This document shows positions 35,732 to 48,839 of a DNA stretch of 64,000 nucleotides, piece by piece (the first letter of the stretch is position 1; each line of letters opens with the position of its first letter). Both the position numbers and the translations under genes were made by a program. The notes under the pieces are model-generated. The model was not told where the DNA came from. It was given only the letters and a program-made list of their open reading frames with translations, and ran no database searches. Source of the DNA: Gnetum montanum (lineage: Eukaryota > Streptophyta > Gnetopsida > Gnetales > Gnetaceae); the NCBI GenBank assembly GCA_015680685.1, contig MNCI01005217.1:1-64000 (forward strand), in the 5' to 3' direction.

Positions 35732-37030
35732 ACTAGCATTGGCATAACATGGGAGAAGCCCGTCACCAACATTTTAGTAAAGATGTGGAGCATAGTGTTT
35801 AAACCTTGAGGTGTCTGAACTCGGAGGAGTTAGTAGGGTTCGGGATTTTGGAAATAGGAACAATTCTGGAACAGTTGATTTTGTATCTTACCTACTACCA
35901 TTTGAGCATAGGGTTGAAAGCATCCCAACCATTTGGACCCAAGGGCTTTGTTACTCTTCAATGATGCCATAGCAATCTCTAGTTTTCCCCACATGAAATG
36001 TTGCAGTAGCCTCTAATTTTCTTCCATACTAATCACCTGTTATATGGTTATAGACAACGATAGTGTATTACACTATTTTCATACATCGGCCTAAAAATTT
36101 TACATCACCTAGGCTATCACCTAAGTCTGGACTAGGGAGACCCCTCCATGTGTCATACTATGTATCCTCTCTTTTTAACAATTGGACTTAGCCATAGCGA
36201 AAAAGAAATGTGTGGGCTGATCCCCTTCCCTGAGCTAGCGGATATGGAAATGCTATTGCTAGTAGATAGATTCTTCCTTAGAGAGCTCTTGAAGTTTCCT
36301 CAAGAACCTCTGCTTGGCATTAGCAAGGTTCTCTTCATGCTCTTATCTAGCCTGAATGTTGGCCAACCTACTTTTTAGATTTATCCTTTGAATGCGAAAG
36401 GAGTATCTATCTTGTTTGTGTTTGGACTAAATTTCTTTCTTTAGTGTATTCAAACCATATTGGAGAAAATCACAAGGGTTGCCTTGGCTAGAGTAATGAT
36501 CTCATATTTCACAAACCAAAGGCTGTAGCCAAGGACTAGAAAACCACCACACTGATGGTCAGAAGCCTATCTCTCCTACCTCGAGACCTAGACATCATAA
36601 TCCATTAAAATATTCGAGCTCACCCAAACCCGGTCAATGTGTGACATGATCTTGCTAAGGCCATGATGCCTATTGGACTAAGTAAAAGAACAATCCTTGA
36701 TCTCCATGTCCATTAGCCCATGAGAGATCAGGAAAAAAGAAACTAATGGCACCCCAATGGGTCAATTAACTCTCTCCAATTTTCTCCTAAGCATGCAACC
36801 TTTGATTGAAGTCCCCTTAATTAATTGAAATTCCCAAGAATAGTCTAGTTCTATTTGTTCTAGATCTTCAAGGCCACCCACCTCAACTCAAGCAAACAAA
36901 CCTCCCAAGATTGAGCCCCATAATAGTTAGTAATCTAGAAGCCAATAAGGCTCAATTGGATTGTGATGCTCCAAGGGGAGGAATTCACATAGATGAACGA
37001 CAACTGGGATAGAAGAGTTGGAATAGTTAC
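35732..37030 (-). pseudogene. LINE (L1-like) 5' half: endonuclease C terminus and RT N terminus
   Basis: On the minus strand the APE-type endonuclease signature appears as a HGLMDMEIKDCSFTQSN segment (about 36650-36740), then MSHIDRVW and ASDHQ (36545-36567), with the catalytic SDH retained. Further left lie RT N-terminal traces (NKALG-like and NPT..FR segments, 35980-35780). The frame stops at 35732, where element C begins, and picks up again at 28741. Both halves are full of stops. LINE proteins nick DNA and prime reverse transcription at the nick. Confidence 0.8.
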
Positions 37031-39271
37031 TAGTTTCGCTAGAGCATAACTTCCATATTAAGCATATTTTGCATGGTATCCAACGAGCAACAGGTAATCT
37101 TATGTTTTCAATAAGCTTACATAAGTTATCAATTTAATTCAATATTGATAAGAAGCAATTCTTATGTTGCAAGATCTATTAAGGAGTTCAGTATATATAT
37201 AAAAGGAATGGTAAAAGATTTTCCCTTTAATTTGTTTTTGGCTTTTTGCATTGTGAGATGTTGTTACATATATAGATTTCCATGTAATTTATTTTCCATT
37301 AATGATTCCATTGTTGAGAAGGTTGGGTGATTATAACTGCAATAAGGTTCCTAGGTTGGAATTTGAGTTCTCTTCTAAATGATGATTATGTTTTTGGAAT
37401 GATCTTGTTTTATGGTTACCTATGCTTTGCTTTAACAGGTCTCTTTGAAGTGATGCGAGCCATGCCCACAACTCTTCCTTCCTATTGGTTTAAAATTTGT
37501 AGAACATATCCATTATTATTATTTTTCAATTTCCAAAAGAAATTCGTGTCATGCTAAACTAAAATTGATTTCGTTAGTCATCGTTAACCGTCAAATAGGG
37601 ACTTTCAACCGTTTGGGCTTTTTAAATCTGGCTTTAAATTGTATGCAACAAGCAAGAATTGGGTTGGCTTCCTAACATGGAGATTCCAATTGTATGGCTC
37701 CTATTATAGTCATCCAAGAATATTTTGCATAATCTTTTGCACTGAGCTTTACATTTGCAGCAAAAATTTACATGTGTTGTGAGCTTTGACATTTCATAGT
37801 GTCAAGACGAACGTGGCAACAAGCAATTACCTGGTGAAAGATGACATAGCACAACAAGCTGGCTCGTAAGCTCGCTGTTTACTTCCAAGGATCCAATTAT
37901 TTACCTCCGTTCGTTGGCTTTGTCTTTGGTTTTGTAAGGGTTGGTTTGTCATTTATGTGCTCCTACCTCCCGTGCACCTACCTCCTCCTACCTCCCGTGC
38001 ATTCTGTTACCTGCTCCTACCTCCCGTGCAGCTAGCTACCCTACCACCTTCCCGTCGTTGCTGTGGCACACTGGTCACCACCGTGGCTGCCACTGGCATA
38101 AAGAGCGCATGGCCCAACAACGGGTCGTAGAGAGCCGCTAGGATCTGAAATGGGCCATGCAACCCCTTGTAGAAGAAAGCAAGAGTGGAGGATTTTGTGA
38201 CATTTTTGAATGTAGAAGATAACGTAATCATCACCTAAACTTTGTATTAAGAAAAAATTCATAAAGAAGTTATAATACATTTCATTCTGGATTTTGACTT
38301 GAATTATTAACCTCTTACCTAACAAGATAATGATATGACCATTGAAGCCAACTATCACTCATGAATTTTTAAACATTGATTGATCAATAGCAAATAAATT
38401 GAAAGTGTAATATAATATATATTTCTTTAATAGATTTTAACATTTTTGGTATTTGTGAGACTTGGGAAACTAAAGACTCTTAACAACTTTTTGTTTGAAA
38501 ATTTTTTATCTTGTGAGCAAGTTTAATTAGAAAAGCTACATGAATATAGTTATTATATTTGGCTAAAAATATTATAGTAAAAATCATTTTTATTCATGCT
38601 TTGCTACTTTGCATAGATAAAAGCTATTCTCTATAAATGAGCACAAGAATTTTCCTTCTAATCCCTTGAATATTGCTAATTTTGCCAAAAGATGAAAAAT
38701 TTATAGTTCTGATTTTAATGTTAGAATTAGATTTGATCAAAATTTTATTAATTACTAAAATCCTTAAGGCTTCCTAGAATATGAGAAAAATGCAAAATGG
38801 AAATGTTTCTCTAGAGATATATACTTCAATCACAAGGAAAAGAATATGTTAAAATAATTACAATGACTAGATTTATTAGTTCTAAATGACCTTAGACAAA
38901 ACATCATATATCATTACTTCTCTAAGATCATAAGGTTCCTCTAGCATTAATCATCTTTTTTCTAACCTAGAGAATGTTAGCAACATCAAATGTTTTGTTT
39001 TGAAGGTAGATGAAATAATTGAATTTTTTCATCATCCTTTATACTTTGTATTATTAACAAATGCATAGAATATTAGATATTTTAGGAGGCAACATAATTT
39101 TAGAATTATTACAACTTTATATTTAAAAAATTTAGAATCCAAATGAAACTCTTACAAAAACTCTATTTATAATAGTTTTTAATATTTTGAAAGGTCAAAT
39201 TACAAACAATTTGTTAGGGTGCAACATACTGGAATGCCAAAAGAAGGTCCAAAATGGCTAAGGAATGAACA
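37031..39271. other. Unassigned AT-rich DNA with a GC-rich patch
   Basis: No recognised gene. A TATA-like TATATATAAAAGG lies at about 37194-37206. The patch 37955-38130 is GC-rich, keeps CpGs and has three copies of a CTCCTACCTCCCGTGCA-like unit (37960-38035). Minus-strand frames there (38234-38007) are open but match no family I know. Confidence 0.5.
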
Positions 39272-41003
39272 AGGATGGTTCTAATTTTTAGCAAAATTTA
39301 TAGAATTTAGTGTTAACACTCAAGATTAATTAGGGTTATGCCAAGAAATAACTTTCTATGTCCATCAATAAGAGTTTGAACTAGTTTATTGAAAGGATTG
39401 ATCCAAGTTCCATAGGATGAAAACCTAAGTGGTACCCTGAAGTTTTAATAGTATTTTTCTTGTAGAAATTATTGAAGTGATAGCCTTTGGAAAATTCATA
39501 TGCATATTATTGTAAATCAATTCTAGTGATGATAGGTGATAAACAAATAATATTTTCAATTGAGGTTACTTTAATGGAAATGGACCATAAGCCCTAATTG
39601 CTCTTGGTACTTTGTTGCTTATGGTGGTACATCTAGTGATAAGCTTGAACTCTCCACTTTGTGTTTTTTATTTATTTATTTTTATTTTTTACCATTGCAA
39701 CTCATTGATTAGAGTGACATTAGGTAATAAGCTACCATTAGTTTGTTACTATCATGGAAGATTACTACAATGGTTTCTAGTGAGTGTTGCTTAGATTAAA
39801 TATGGCTAGATCTTCTATGACCTATTTCACCATGTTAACTTTTCTTTTTTTTTTATCCCACCAATACTAGTGGTATTATTATAATCATCTAAAGTTAAAT
39901 TCAATAAGAAAATCTACATGCAATGATGAATAAATTAATGGTAAGATTGTAGGTGTACAAAATTTAGGTCAAGGATTTTATTCTTTTTAATGAACCTTCA
40001 CATAAACTTTCTTGCTTTTTAACAAAGATTGCATTATCCTTGTAAATATTCTAAATGTTAGTTTTTTAAAAAATGAAAACTAATTCTGCAAATCTATTTT
40101 TTCCAAAATCTAATGAAAGTGCTCCAATTTGGTTCTATTTATTTCAATTTGCAACTAAGGCCACTTTTTAAACCTTTGTTGTTGTAGAGGACTAGAAAAT
40201 TCTACAAATTTTTTCTATTTGTAATTTCAATAATGCAAACCAAGTATTTCAAGTAGCTTGAGTATTTGTAATCTGACTAATGTTAATTATGTGGGAATAT
40301 TGAGTTAGAGGAGATTTGACTAAAAAGAATGTGCTTCTTGGGTTAGAGATTTGATCTCGAATAAACTACTTTGGTTATAATGATGGTGACTACCTAGCTT
40401 CTTAGCTTATTACTAGGTGGTCTAGCTTCTTTGCTTATTACTAGGTGATGCACCAATTGATGTAACAATTAATATAGACATGCAACATAATCACCAATAG
40501 AACATATCCAATTAATGAAAAACTATACTTTGATTAGTTTAAAGTCTTAAGATTAATATTACTTTAAGTTTGAGAACATGAATATATAATTAGCATAGTT
40601 ATATATATCTAATTTAGCCAAGAAAATCTTTTTATTATTATAAGGAAAGATCTATGTTTGCGTATATCATGGATGAAATAAGGAATTGAGATTTGTATAC
40701 TTTTTTTTTCTAGGTATGGATGCATGTTATAAAATTGACAAGAATGGTGTTATATAAATATATTCTTAAAATATTTGACTGTGTTGTGGATTATATGAAA
40801 AAGCATAGATTTCACTTAGTTATAATGCTATCTATCTTTGTTTCTAACTTCCTATTTGGATAAAAATATTAGTTAGCATTACAAATAGGCTTTCTTGGAT
40901 CCTTATGAATGAAAATAATATTTAGTATTTTCTCTTTGAGCATTATAGATGGAAATTATTCAACATTAATAGGCTTCCTTAGAGCATTATGGACAAAATA
41001 TTA
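39272..41003. repeat. Dispersed repeat block, copy 2
   Basis: Aligns with 8555-10243. Differences include a tandem duplication of about 31 bp at 40390-40447, a shorter AT run near 40600 and a small insertion near 40835. Homology ends at about 41003, where copy 1 meets the pol remnant. The uninterrupted sequence around 39271 shows what element A's insertion site looked like. Confidence 0.8.
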
Positions 41004-42109
41004 TTTAACATTATCGATCTATGACTAGTAGTTGCCCTCATGGACAAAATTACTTTGAACTTGCAACAATGCTTTGAGGAACTAAAATATTTCTATGCAT
41101 TCATGTTTAAATTACATCCAACAACAACAAGAGATGGAATTCAATTGAAATTTTAATTCTTGAAAACAACTAAATGTGAAAGATATGTGCCCAAAACTAG
41201 TAATTTAAATAAGACAACATCAATACATAAACATGTGATGGTTTATAGTTGTCAAATTAATTAAAATTTTCTTGTGAAAAGGGAATTTGAAGAAACTAAA
41301 AATTATTTCTCTTTAAACAAGCTTACATGCTTGTGAGTTGGTAATTTAACCTAAACTATAAGAGAGATCAAAGGATCCATAAGGCTTAAGATTTATAGTA
41401 AATGAATTAATGAGATTCTTGCTATATCAAGATCTACAAAGCTTCAAACATTGAAATATATTTATGCATCATAAAAAACATAACAACTTGATTCTTAATA
41501 TCAAATTACATTACATATGTGTTTGAAATTAGAGTTAAAACATAAGAAACGTGAGTTTATTGAAAATAGCTTGCTAAAAATTATGAGACCTATGTGAGTT
41601 TTTGAGAAATCTTAGAATAAAATATGGTAATTAAATGCAAGATCATGTGTGAAACATATTTGCAAGAATATGATAATATGTATATAATAGAATGCTTGAG
41701 GATCACTACTTCATTGTGAAAAGTTCAACTGCAAAAATGTAAGAACAAGATACAAAATACAAATAAATCTTAAGAAATCACTATTACAATATTCTTATTC
41801 TATTTACCTTCAACAAAGAAAAATGAGTTATCAAGTTCCAATCTATTTATAGTTTTTGAGGGGCTAGGGTCACCTCATTTGGTATGAGACTCACATGAAG
41901 ACTTAATATCTGTGATTAGAAATTTAACCACATTAACATGAAACTAACACATAATTTTAAAATGTAACATGATCATCTACCTTTTGTAGAAACATAACAT
42001 AACAAGGAAATGAACCATGAAACATAAGAAATAAATAGAAGATACAATGGTTCACAAGTGGAACATCTCACATTATTTGTAATAGTCCCTCCTTTAGGAT
42101 GAGAGATGT
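41004..42109. other. Unassigned AT-rich DNA
   Basis: No coding or repeat signature recognised. Confidence 0.5.
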
Positions 42110-42385
42110 TAAAATAGTTTAGCTATATATCATCATCTTTCAATCCTTCTCCCAACAAAATGGGGTCAACTACATGAGTTATTTTTCATCATTTGCCTCT
42201 ATGAATAGCTAGATCTTTATTTATTTTTATTTTCTTCAAATCATCTTTACACATGTTCAAAACATTTAAATAATTGATCTTATAGTTTATTTGAAATAAA
42301 ACCTACTTCAAGTCTTCCTCTAATGTTTGTAATATGCAATTTGTCTCTTTTGGTAACATTCCACATCCATCTAAGCATTTACATT
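42110..42385 (+). repeat. Possible RTE-type LINE or SINE 3' tail
   Basis: Contains ATCATCATCTTTCAATCC, then CCCAAC...TGGGGTCAACTACATGA, resembling the conserved 3' end shared by plant RTE LINEs and Au-type SINEs (TGGGGTCGGCTACATGA). Recognised from memory of the motif only. Confidence 0.4.
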
Positions 42386-42399
42386 TCTAAGAATTTAGA

Positions 42400-43290
42400 T
42401 GCTCATGAAGGCTCTTCCAAGGACCATTATGTTGGTAGCAAGATGATCATAAAGATATTTATGGCAAGGTAATTCTAGCCAACCATCTTCAAGGATGCCC
42501 ACCATTTTCCCAATTCTTGTGAATGATGCAAGACAGATGGAGGAATGATTGCTTGAATGCAAGAGCCTCAATGGTGGATCCAACCATTAGAGACCACTGA
42601 TATCAAGGGGATTGAATTCATGCGATCCATCACTCCCATATCCAATGGAAAGGCGTACATCATCATTGCTATTGACTACTGCATCAACTGAGTTAAAGCC
42701 ATAGTCATCACCGATTGTTCATCTTCTACGACTATATGATTTTTTCAAATAAGTTTGGTAATAGGTTTGGTGTGCCAAGAGCACTTATTTTTTATAATGA
42801 AACCCATTTTATAGGTTCTACTTTTCAAAAGTTAATGCAATGCTTAGGGGTGCAACATAAATTCATAACACCCTATCATTCCCAAGCCAACAGTCATGTC
42901 AATGTTACTAAGAGGGAGATCACTTACATACTAACATGCATGATCAGTAAATATAAGAAAGATTGAAGCAAAAAACTCAATGATTCTCTATGGCCCTATT
43001 GATCCCCATGGAAACTTCCTATTAGGTACTTTCCTTATGAGATAGTGTATGGAAAGTTACCTAAACTTCCAATTCAATCTGACCTCTATACACTTTCAAC
43101 CACTTTTAAACTTGATCTTGACCTCAATCTAACACAAAGAGAATGCCTCATGACATTAAACATGATAGATGAAAACAAACAAGTAGCCTTAACTATGAAG
43201 GAAGTGCACAAGGCATATGCCTATCATGATGCATGGATTAGGAGAGTTAACTTTCAACCTAGCAGTAAGATCTTCTATTAGGATCCCATG
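42400..43290 (+). pseudogene. Integrase remnant of fragment G
   Basis: Core traces YIIIAIDY (about 42650), a FGVPRALIFYNETHF segment (42755-42810), LMQCLGVQHKFITPYHSQAN, then YGKLPKLPIQSDLYTLSTTF (43045-43110) and LNLTQRECLMTLNMIDENKQ. The second catalytic Asp (SDNG) is changed to FYNE and the Glu position reads Asn (HVNVTKRE), so it is inactive. Several frameshifts. Confidence 0.85.
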
Positions 43291-44333
43291 CATGTACCCA
43301 ACATACTAAATTCCAAATGCTATGGGAAGGATCTTACATCATTCACGTAACTTTTCCTTTTGGTGTCATGATCATTTACTACCCTTCATAGTGAGACAAA
43401 CATCTATTAGTCAACATCCAATAAGCAAAGTCATTCTTAGAACTTCTAGTAACCAACAACAACAACACCTCAAAATGAAAACAAGCATGCTCTATTTTTT
43501 AAATCTCCTCCTCTCAACTCAATCGTGGAAGAGATAACCATCTGTGCTAACACCTTAAAGGACAAGTCCATTTTCATCTTTTTGTTTTACATCATTCTTC
43601 ATATGTTTTTCATTTTCTTGAATATTTTATTAATTATTCTATATATTTTTCCTTTTGTTTTTTATCTTTTTTTCTTTTTCCTTAATTTTCTTTGTTTTGT
43701 TTCATACGAAAGTTCCAATTGTTGTTATCACCTCTATGAATTATAAACACTATTTAATGTAGTCATTATTGTGTTAAACAACTGACTTTTTGTTTTTGGA
43801 TTATGTTATCTATTAATAATTGGTTAATTTTCTCAAGATATCAAATAGTGAGTCCATGACTTCCATACATTTCATCAAGTTTACAAAAGGCTTTGCATCT
43901 TGAAAGCATGAGGTCCTTCCAAAATACAACTAAAAGTAATCAATGATCTTGCTACCTAACAAACTTAGAATAAATCAAAGAGAAATGGACAAGTGTGTGA
44001 CCTCAAGGGAATTTTTTGTATCTTCTTCTTAACATATTTCTTGGGTTTTATGATTTCTCTCTCTTAAGGTTAATCACCACTCCCATAGTCGATCATAAAA
44101 GAAAGCATGTCTTTGCATGGTGTGGTTCCTATGAAAAAAAAAATAAACAAACACAGGAATTCAAAGCACATCCATTAGATTGAAAAATGGGCTACAAGCA
44201 CTATTTATGAGGCTAGAAAGACATGTTACCAATACTTGAAGACATCCCTCTAACTAAGACCTTTCTTTCTTTCTTTTCTTTCTTCTCTTTTCTTCTTTTT
44301 GGAAGTGGTTTTTGTCCTTGGAAAGCTATCATG
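43291..44333 (+). other. 3' non-coding region of fragment G
   Basis: Includes long pyrimidine runs (43560-43700 and 44255-44310). No gene supported; homologous in part to the 3' regions of A, C and D. Confidence 0.6.
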
Positions 44334-45437
44334 TGTTGACCTTTCAATATGACAAAACCTTAATGAAAATAGACAACATAGAGTGTTTACTATGGATGAT
44401 GTGTTTATAGGACATGAACGAGAACTCCACATAAGAACTAAAGACTCAAGGGAAATGAGATCTACAACAAGATGACAAAGTGAAGACTATATGAGCCAAG
44501 ATGAGAGCATGAATGAGCATGGACTTAAACCAAAGACTACAAACCAAATGAAGATGCTCCAAGGTTTGGGAAGAAGACAAATTGATGATAGGAAGTCTCA
44601 AAAATAAAAAACTAAGAGTTGAGAAGATGTCTCCTAGAAATAGTATATGTCTCTATCCTAGAGAAGACATCTCCCCAAAGACATCCCATATGAGACATCC
44701 CATTTTCCAATAAGATATCTCTTTTTAATTAAGGCCAATCTTAGATAGACATCCCAACTTTAGAGGAGATGTCTACACTAGTCATTGGATAGCCATTGCA
44801 TAAATTCCAAGGAGTTTTCAAAAACTCTAAGACTATAAGAAGATACCAAATTCTTTGGAATTGTGCAAGTACAATTCACATAAAAGCAATCATTTTCATA
44901 TCTATGCTATTATATTCTTGTTCTTCATTTTCACATCATTTACTTGGATGTATGTTGAATTGAGCTTCAATAACAAGGAATTTTAATTTTAGTTACATTC
45001 TTTCCTTGTATCTTTTTCTTTTTCTTGTTGCCTTGTGAGGTTGATGTGCTTCATGTAGGAAGGCATCCACATTAATCTTGTTGGGATCTTATAGGGTTGA
45101 GTGATTTTGTAGCGTTAAAACACTTTAGAGCATAGCTTAATTTTGTAAAGGTTGTGTGATCCTTGAAATCACATTTTGAGCTTATTGGAACCTTGTGGGA
45201 TTAAGTGGTTTTGCAATGACAAAACACTCCAATGCAGAGCTCAAAACTTGTACAATGTGTGGTGTTCTTCATGATACATTTGATTGAGAAACAAAGTCTG
45301 GAGGTGTGCATGGATTCTACCCTTCAAGTGTGGAAATACCCAAGTTGGGAAACCACGTAAAATTTTGTTTTTTTATGTGGCAGATACAATTTCAATTGAG
45401 AACTTATTCATTCCCCCTTCTAAGTTCTTGATCCTCA
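44334..45437 (+). repeat. 5' LTR of copia element F
   Basis: 1,104 bp, starts TGTTGACC and ends CTCA. The first 740 bp align with 48840-49599. A cluster of GAGATGTCT/AGACATCTCC half-sites lies at 44630-44790 and is conserved in the other LTR. Confidence 0.85.
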
Positions 45438-45439
45438 AG

Positions 45440-45455
45440 TGGTATTAAAGCTTGG
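45440..45455 (+). other. Primer binding site, tRNA-iMet type (element F)
   Basis: TGGTATTAAAGCTTGG two bases after the LTR end; close to TGGTATCAGAGC. Confidence 0.85.
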
Positions 45456-45485
45456 TACTCTTATGTTCAAGTTCAACTTTCAAGA

Positions 45486-46450
45486 GTGAGCTATGGAAGG
45501 AACATCTATACAAAGCCACCAATGTTCAACGGGTTCCATTTGGCTTATTGGAAGGCAAGAATGCAAGGCTTCTTCGAATTAATGGAGTTTGAGCTATGGG
45601 AGTCCATCCTTAAAGGTTACACACTACCTATCAATAACACAAAAAAGGTCATCAAGCTAAGGAGCGAGTGGACATCATAAGAGAGAGATAAGTTGATATA
45701 CAATTCTAAAGCAAAAAATTATTTATATTATGCATTAAATAATTCTAAATATGATAGAGTAGTCAGATGTAGAGCAACCAAAGAAATTTGGAAAACCTTA
45801 GAAGCTACCTATAAGGGTACATTCATAATTAAATAATCAAAACTCTTGATTTTGCAAAGTGAGTATGAAAAACTCAAAATGAGGGAAGGAGAAAAGATAA
45901 AAGATGATTTAGTTGGAGCTATTAGTAATATAGGCAAGGACTTNTCATTTTAATGATGACATCACTTTCAAGAAAGTCCTTGCCTATATTACTAATAGCT
46001 CCAACTAAATCATCTTTTATCTTTTCTCCTTCCCTCATTTTGAGTTTTTCATACTCACTTTGCAAAATCAAGAGTTTTGATTATTTAATTATGAATGTAC
46101 CCTTATAGGTAGCTTCTAAGGTTTTCCAAATTTCTTTGGTTGCTCTACATCTGACTACTCTNCCTCTTCTATCAAGAAAAGTCAAAGGATTCTAGCAAGA
46201 AAGAGAAGAAGTATTAATTAATCATGATCCAACCAATCCAACTCTAAAGGTAAGGATAGAGGTAAAAATTTTTCAAAGTCTAATTTTGATGCTTTTTCAA
46301 TAGAATGTTGGGTATGTATTCGAAGAGGCCATGTGGCCTCTAAATGTCCTAGCAATGGTAGGTTATCACAAAAGGATAACACTAAGATGGAAATAAAGAA
46401 GACCAATTTCTACACAAGCTAGGATGATGAAGAGAAAAGTGAAGACTAGG
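45486..46450 (+). pseudogene. Copia gag of element F, disrupted by scaffold errors
   Basis: Opens MSYGRNIYTKPPMFNGFHLA and continues YWKARMQGFFELMEFELWES, typical of plant copia Gag. It runs on through WKTLEATYKGT and SEYEKLKMREGEKIKDDLVG up to the N at 45944. The next segment is in reverse orientation (see the inverted repeat). After 46162 comes a CCHC zinc knuckle, CWVCIRRGHVASKCP (46300-46370, CX2CX4HX4C). A few TAA/TAG stops. Particle-forming protein in an intact element. Confidence 0.85.
45756..46161. repeat. Perfect 188-bp inverted repeat flanked by Ns (assembly artefact)
   Basis: 45756-45943 and the complement of 45974-46161 are identical. The segment 45945-46161 lies between single Ns at 45944 and 46162. 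Read in reverse it extends the gag frame beyond the first N. Confidence 0.9.
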
Positions 46451-46662
46451 TTGATGACACCATGAAAGATTCTCAGCTTATATGTATGACACTTACAAAT
46501 GAAAATTCATCACAAATTTTTGATGAACCAAGAGGTAAGTATGATGATAGATATAGTGAACCCCCCCCCGAAATTTCTTATCCTATGTTATTTGTTGAAC
46601 AAGGTAAAGAAAAATATGAATAGAAATTTCTTTGAAATTCATACCTTATCTTCCAAATTAAA

Positions 46663-46758
46663 AAGGGAAATCTCAGACATAAAGGCTAAGAATCAACTAA
46701 TAACCCCAATAAGGGAAATCTTAGACATAAAGGCTGAGAATCAACTAATAATCCCAAT
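46663..46758 (+). repeat. In-frame 48-bp tandem duplication in element F
   Basis: Two 48-bp copies encoding 16 residues each: REISDIKAKNQLITPI and REILDIKAENQLIIPI, in a Lys/Glu/Ile-rich frame (46499-46786). A C9 run lies just upstream at about 46561. Confidence 0.8.
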
Positions 46759-46786
46759 AGATGAAGAGAAATGTAGGAATACTTAA

Positions 46787-48825
46787 GAAGAAGGGGTTAA
46801 TGAAAATAATGAAATTCAACCTAGAAGTGAAAGCTTGGAAGAAGATCCAGAAAAGGATATAGGGACCAACTCAAGTTTAATTAGGTTTGATAACTCTATT
46901 CTTCAACAAAACACTTTATTTGTTTGTAAAAATTGTGGATTTAAACAAGATTATGATAATCCTCACACTGGTTAAAATAACATTGATACTTGATCTTGTC
47001 AAAAGGAACCTAGTAAGTGTATCTTGCAGAATGCACTAACATGGAATGAGAATGAGCTGAAAGTTGGAGAAATATTTAGAAGAACGGATGATACAATAAA
47101 TGATCATGGATTCTCCTATCTTGAAGAACATGAACAAGAAGTATTTCTATAGAATATTAAAGACATTAGTAAAGGAACTAATGAAAGAAAATCAAAAGGT
47201 GAGGTACTCCATGATAGAGGACCTCATCTCAAACTTCATGAGTTTTTCTCACCTCAATAAGCAAGGTAAGTCTTGGTAAGTTTCTATATCCTTGCTTGCT
47301 AGTTAAAATTTGTGTTAGTTTTTGAATATTTGAATATTTTATAAATTCTTTTTAAAAGAAAATATATATATTTATGGGTAGAAAAAGAGAAAAAAATAAT
47401 ATGGCTATCTCTCATACTGTCTCTTGAATTATTTAGTTGCTTACATATCTTTAAAAAGGTTATTCTCAAAGAAAATATAAATCTAAAAATCAAGAATGAC
47501 ATTGCATCCATGTTTATCATAAGATGCTATTGATTTGGACCAAGTTTCGTAGGAAAATGATAAATAAAGGCATTGTTGAATGATTAATAAAGACAAATTT
47601 GTTATGATATGTGCCTACTAATATTTTGTCTAATATTTTTGTTTTTCTACAAATCTTATTGATTTATTCAATATTTTTGAATAAGAAACATTATGAAAAA
47701 TTAGCTTCAAGTTTTGAAAATGTTAAAGAAAAGATAACCACAAATGTAGAGGGAGCTTGGACCTCATGAATTATTATGAAGCATCGATACTTGAAAATTT
47801 ATGAAGATCTTCTCCAAGACATAAATCTTAGGAAGGAAACAAAAGGTATATTCATTTGATACAAATTGAAGGTAAAAGAGCAACATCTTTTTTATTCAAT
47901 ATTTAAAATTTCTATTACCTAAGAGTGATCATCAATTGTGCAACTATCTAGAATTCATTTGAATATATCTCTATGATAGTACTACATCATTGACATACTA
48001 TGAATATATATTCGTTTGAGTACTTAAGCCCTCTCCTATTTATATGAACTAAACTGAAGCAAGATGAAGTACTCATGCTTCTATTCTAAAATTATGAAAG
48101 CCTTTTAGGAAGCTCTAAAAATGAATGTATAATATGCCTTAAACTTCCCTAAGATACATGATTAATATGGACATCTTAGAAATTGCTTTATCTCTTGATA
48201 TAAAAACTAGTATACCTTTTATAAGTTGAGTATGTATGTACTTTTTCATATAAAATTTTAGTGGTTGTGGAAATGTATACAAAAAATTTTATAAGGCCTT
48301 ACCTAGATGAAGCTTGTGCATTCTTTTGATCTATCTTAATTGCTAGTTGTGAGGCTCCATTCCTTTTTGATGATGTCCAAAATGGAGAAGAATTTGATGG
48401 TATGCTATCATGAATATCATATGTGATTGTGATATAAATGAGGTAATCTTAGATATGATGACTTGTAATATGATTGTAATTTATGAAATATTACTATGAT
48501 CTTATGGATTACACAACATTGGGATCTGGTGAATACCTTTGAACTAGTGTCATTAGAAATATTGATATTAAATGATAAGAACCTTATAGACATACTTAAT
48601 GGAAACAAATTTAACCTTATGATGATATTAATGGTTATCTTTTTGACATTATGATGGTACTAATGCTCTTATTCCTAGGTTCTTGGTCATAAATGTCTAC
48701 ATTCAAAAATTCACAACAAATGTCTTAATGACATATGAGTTGTGTACTATGATAAGGATGTATCATCTTTAGCTCAATTGATTTTAGGACCTACTAACCC
48801 ATTTTCTTAAGTTTTGGACATAACC
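46787..48825 (+). other. Internal region of element F without recognised pol
   Basis: Short coding-like traces to about 47270, for example CKNCGFKQDYDNPHTG at 46920-46975 with a Cys-pair pattern. Thereafter AT-rich with no family match. Confidence 0.55.
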
Positions 48826-48839
48826 AAAAAGGAAGAGAT
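48826..48839 (+). other. Polypurine tract of element F
   Basis: AAAAAGGAAGAGAT immediately before the 3' LTR. Confidence 0.7.

Larger units (their letters stand above)
42390..44333 (+). mobile_element. Ty3/gypsy fragment G (INT plus 3' non-coding)
   Basis: The only plus-strand integrase-bearing copy of the A/C/D family. The 5' end abuts the LINE-tail-like sequence and the right end is the LTR of copia element F. The segment 44100-44333 is the inverse of 1280-1600 in A, showing that the 3' non-coding region is included up to the break. Confidence 0.8.

Noticed and set aside
37145-37557. Two plus-strand frames after a TATA-like site, a possible host gene
   Set aside because: No recognisable domain, no splice-consistent extension and AT-rich composition equal to the flanks.
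45756-46161. Natural hairpin or miniature inverted-repeat element
   Set aside because: Arms are identical, bounded by Ns and coding in the reverse direction; best explained by mis-assembly.
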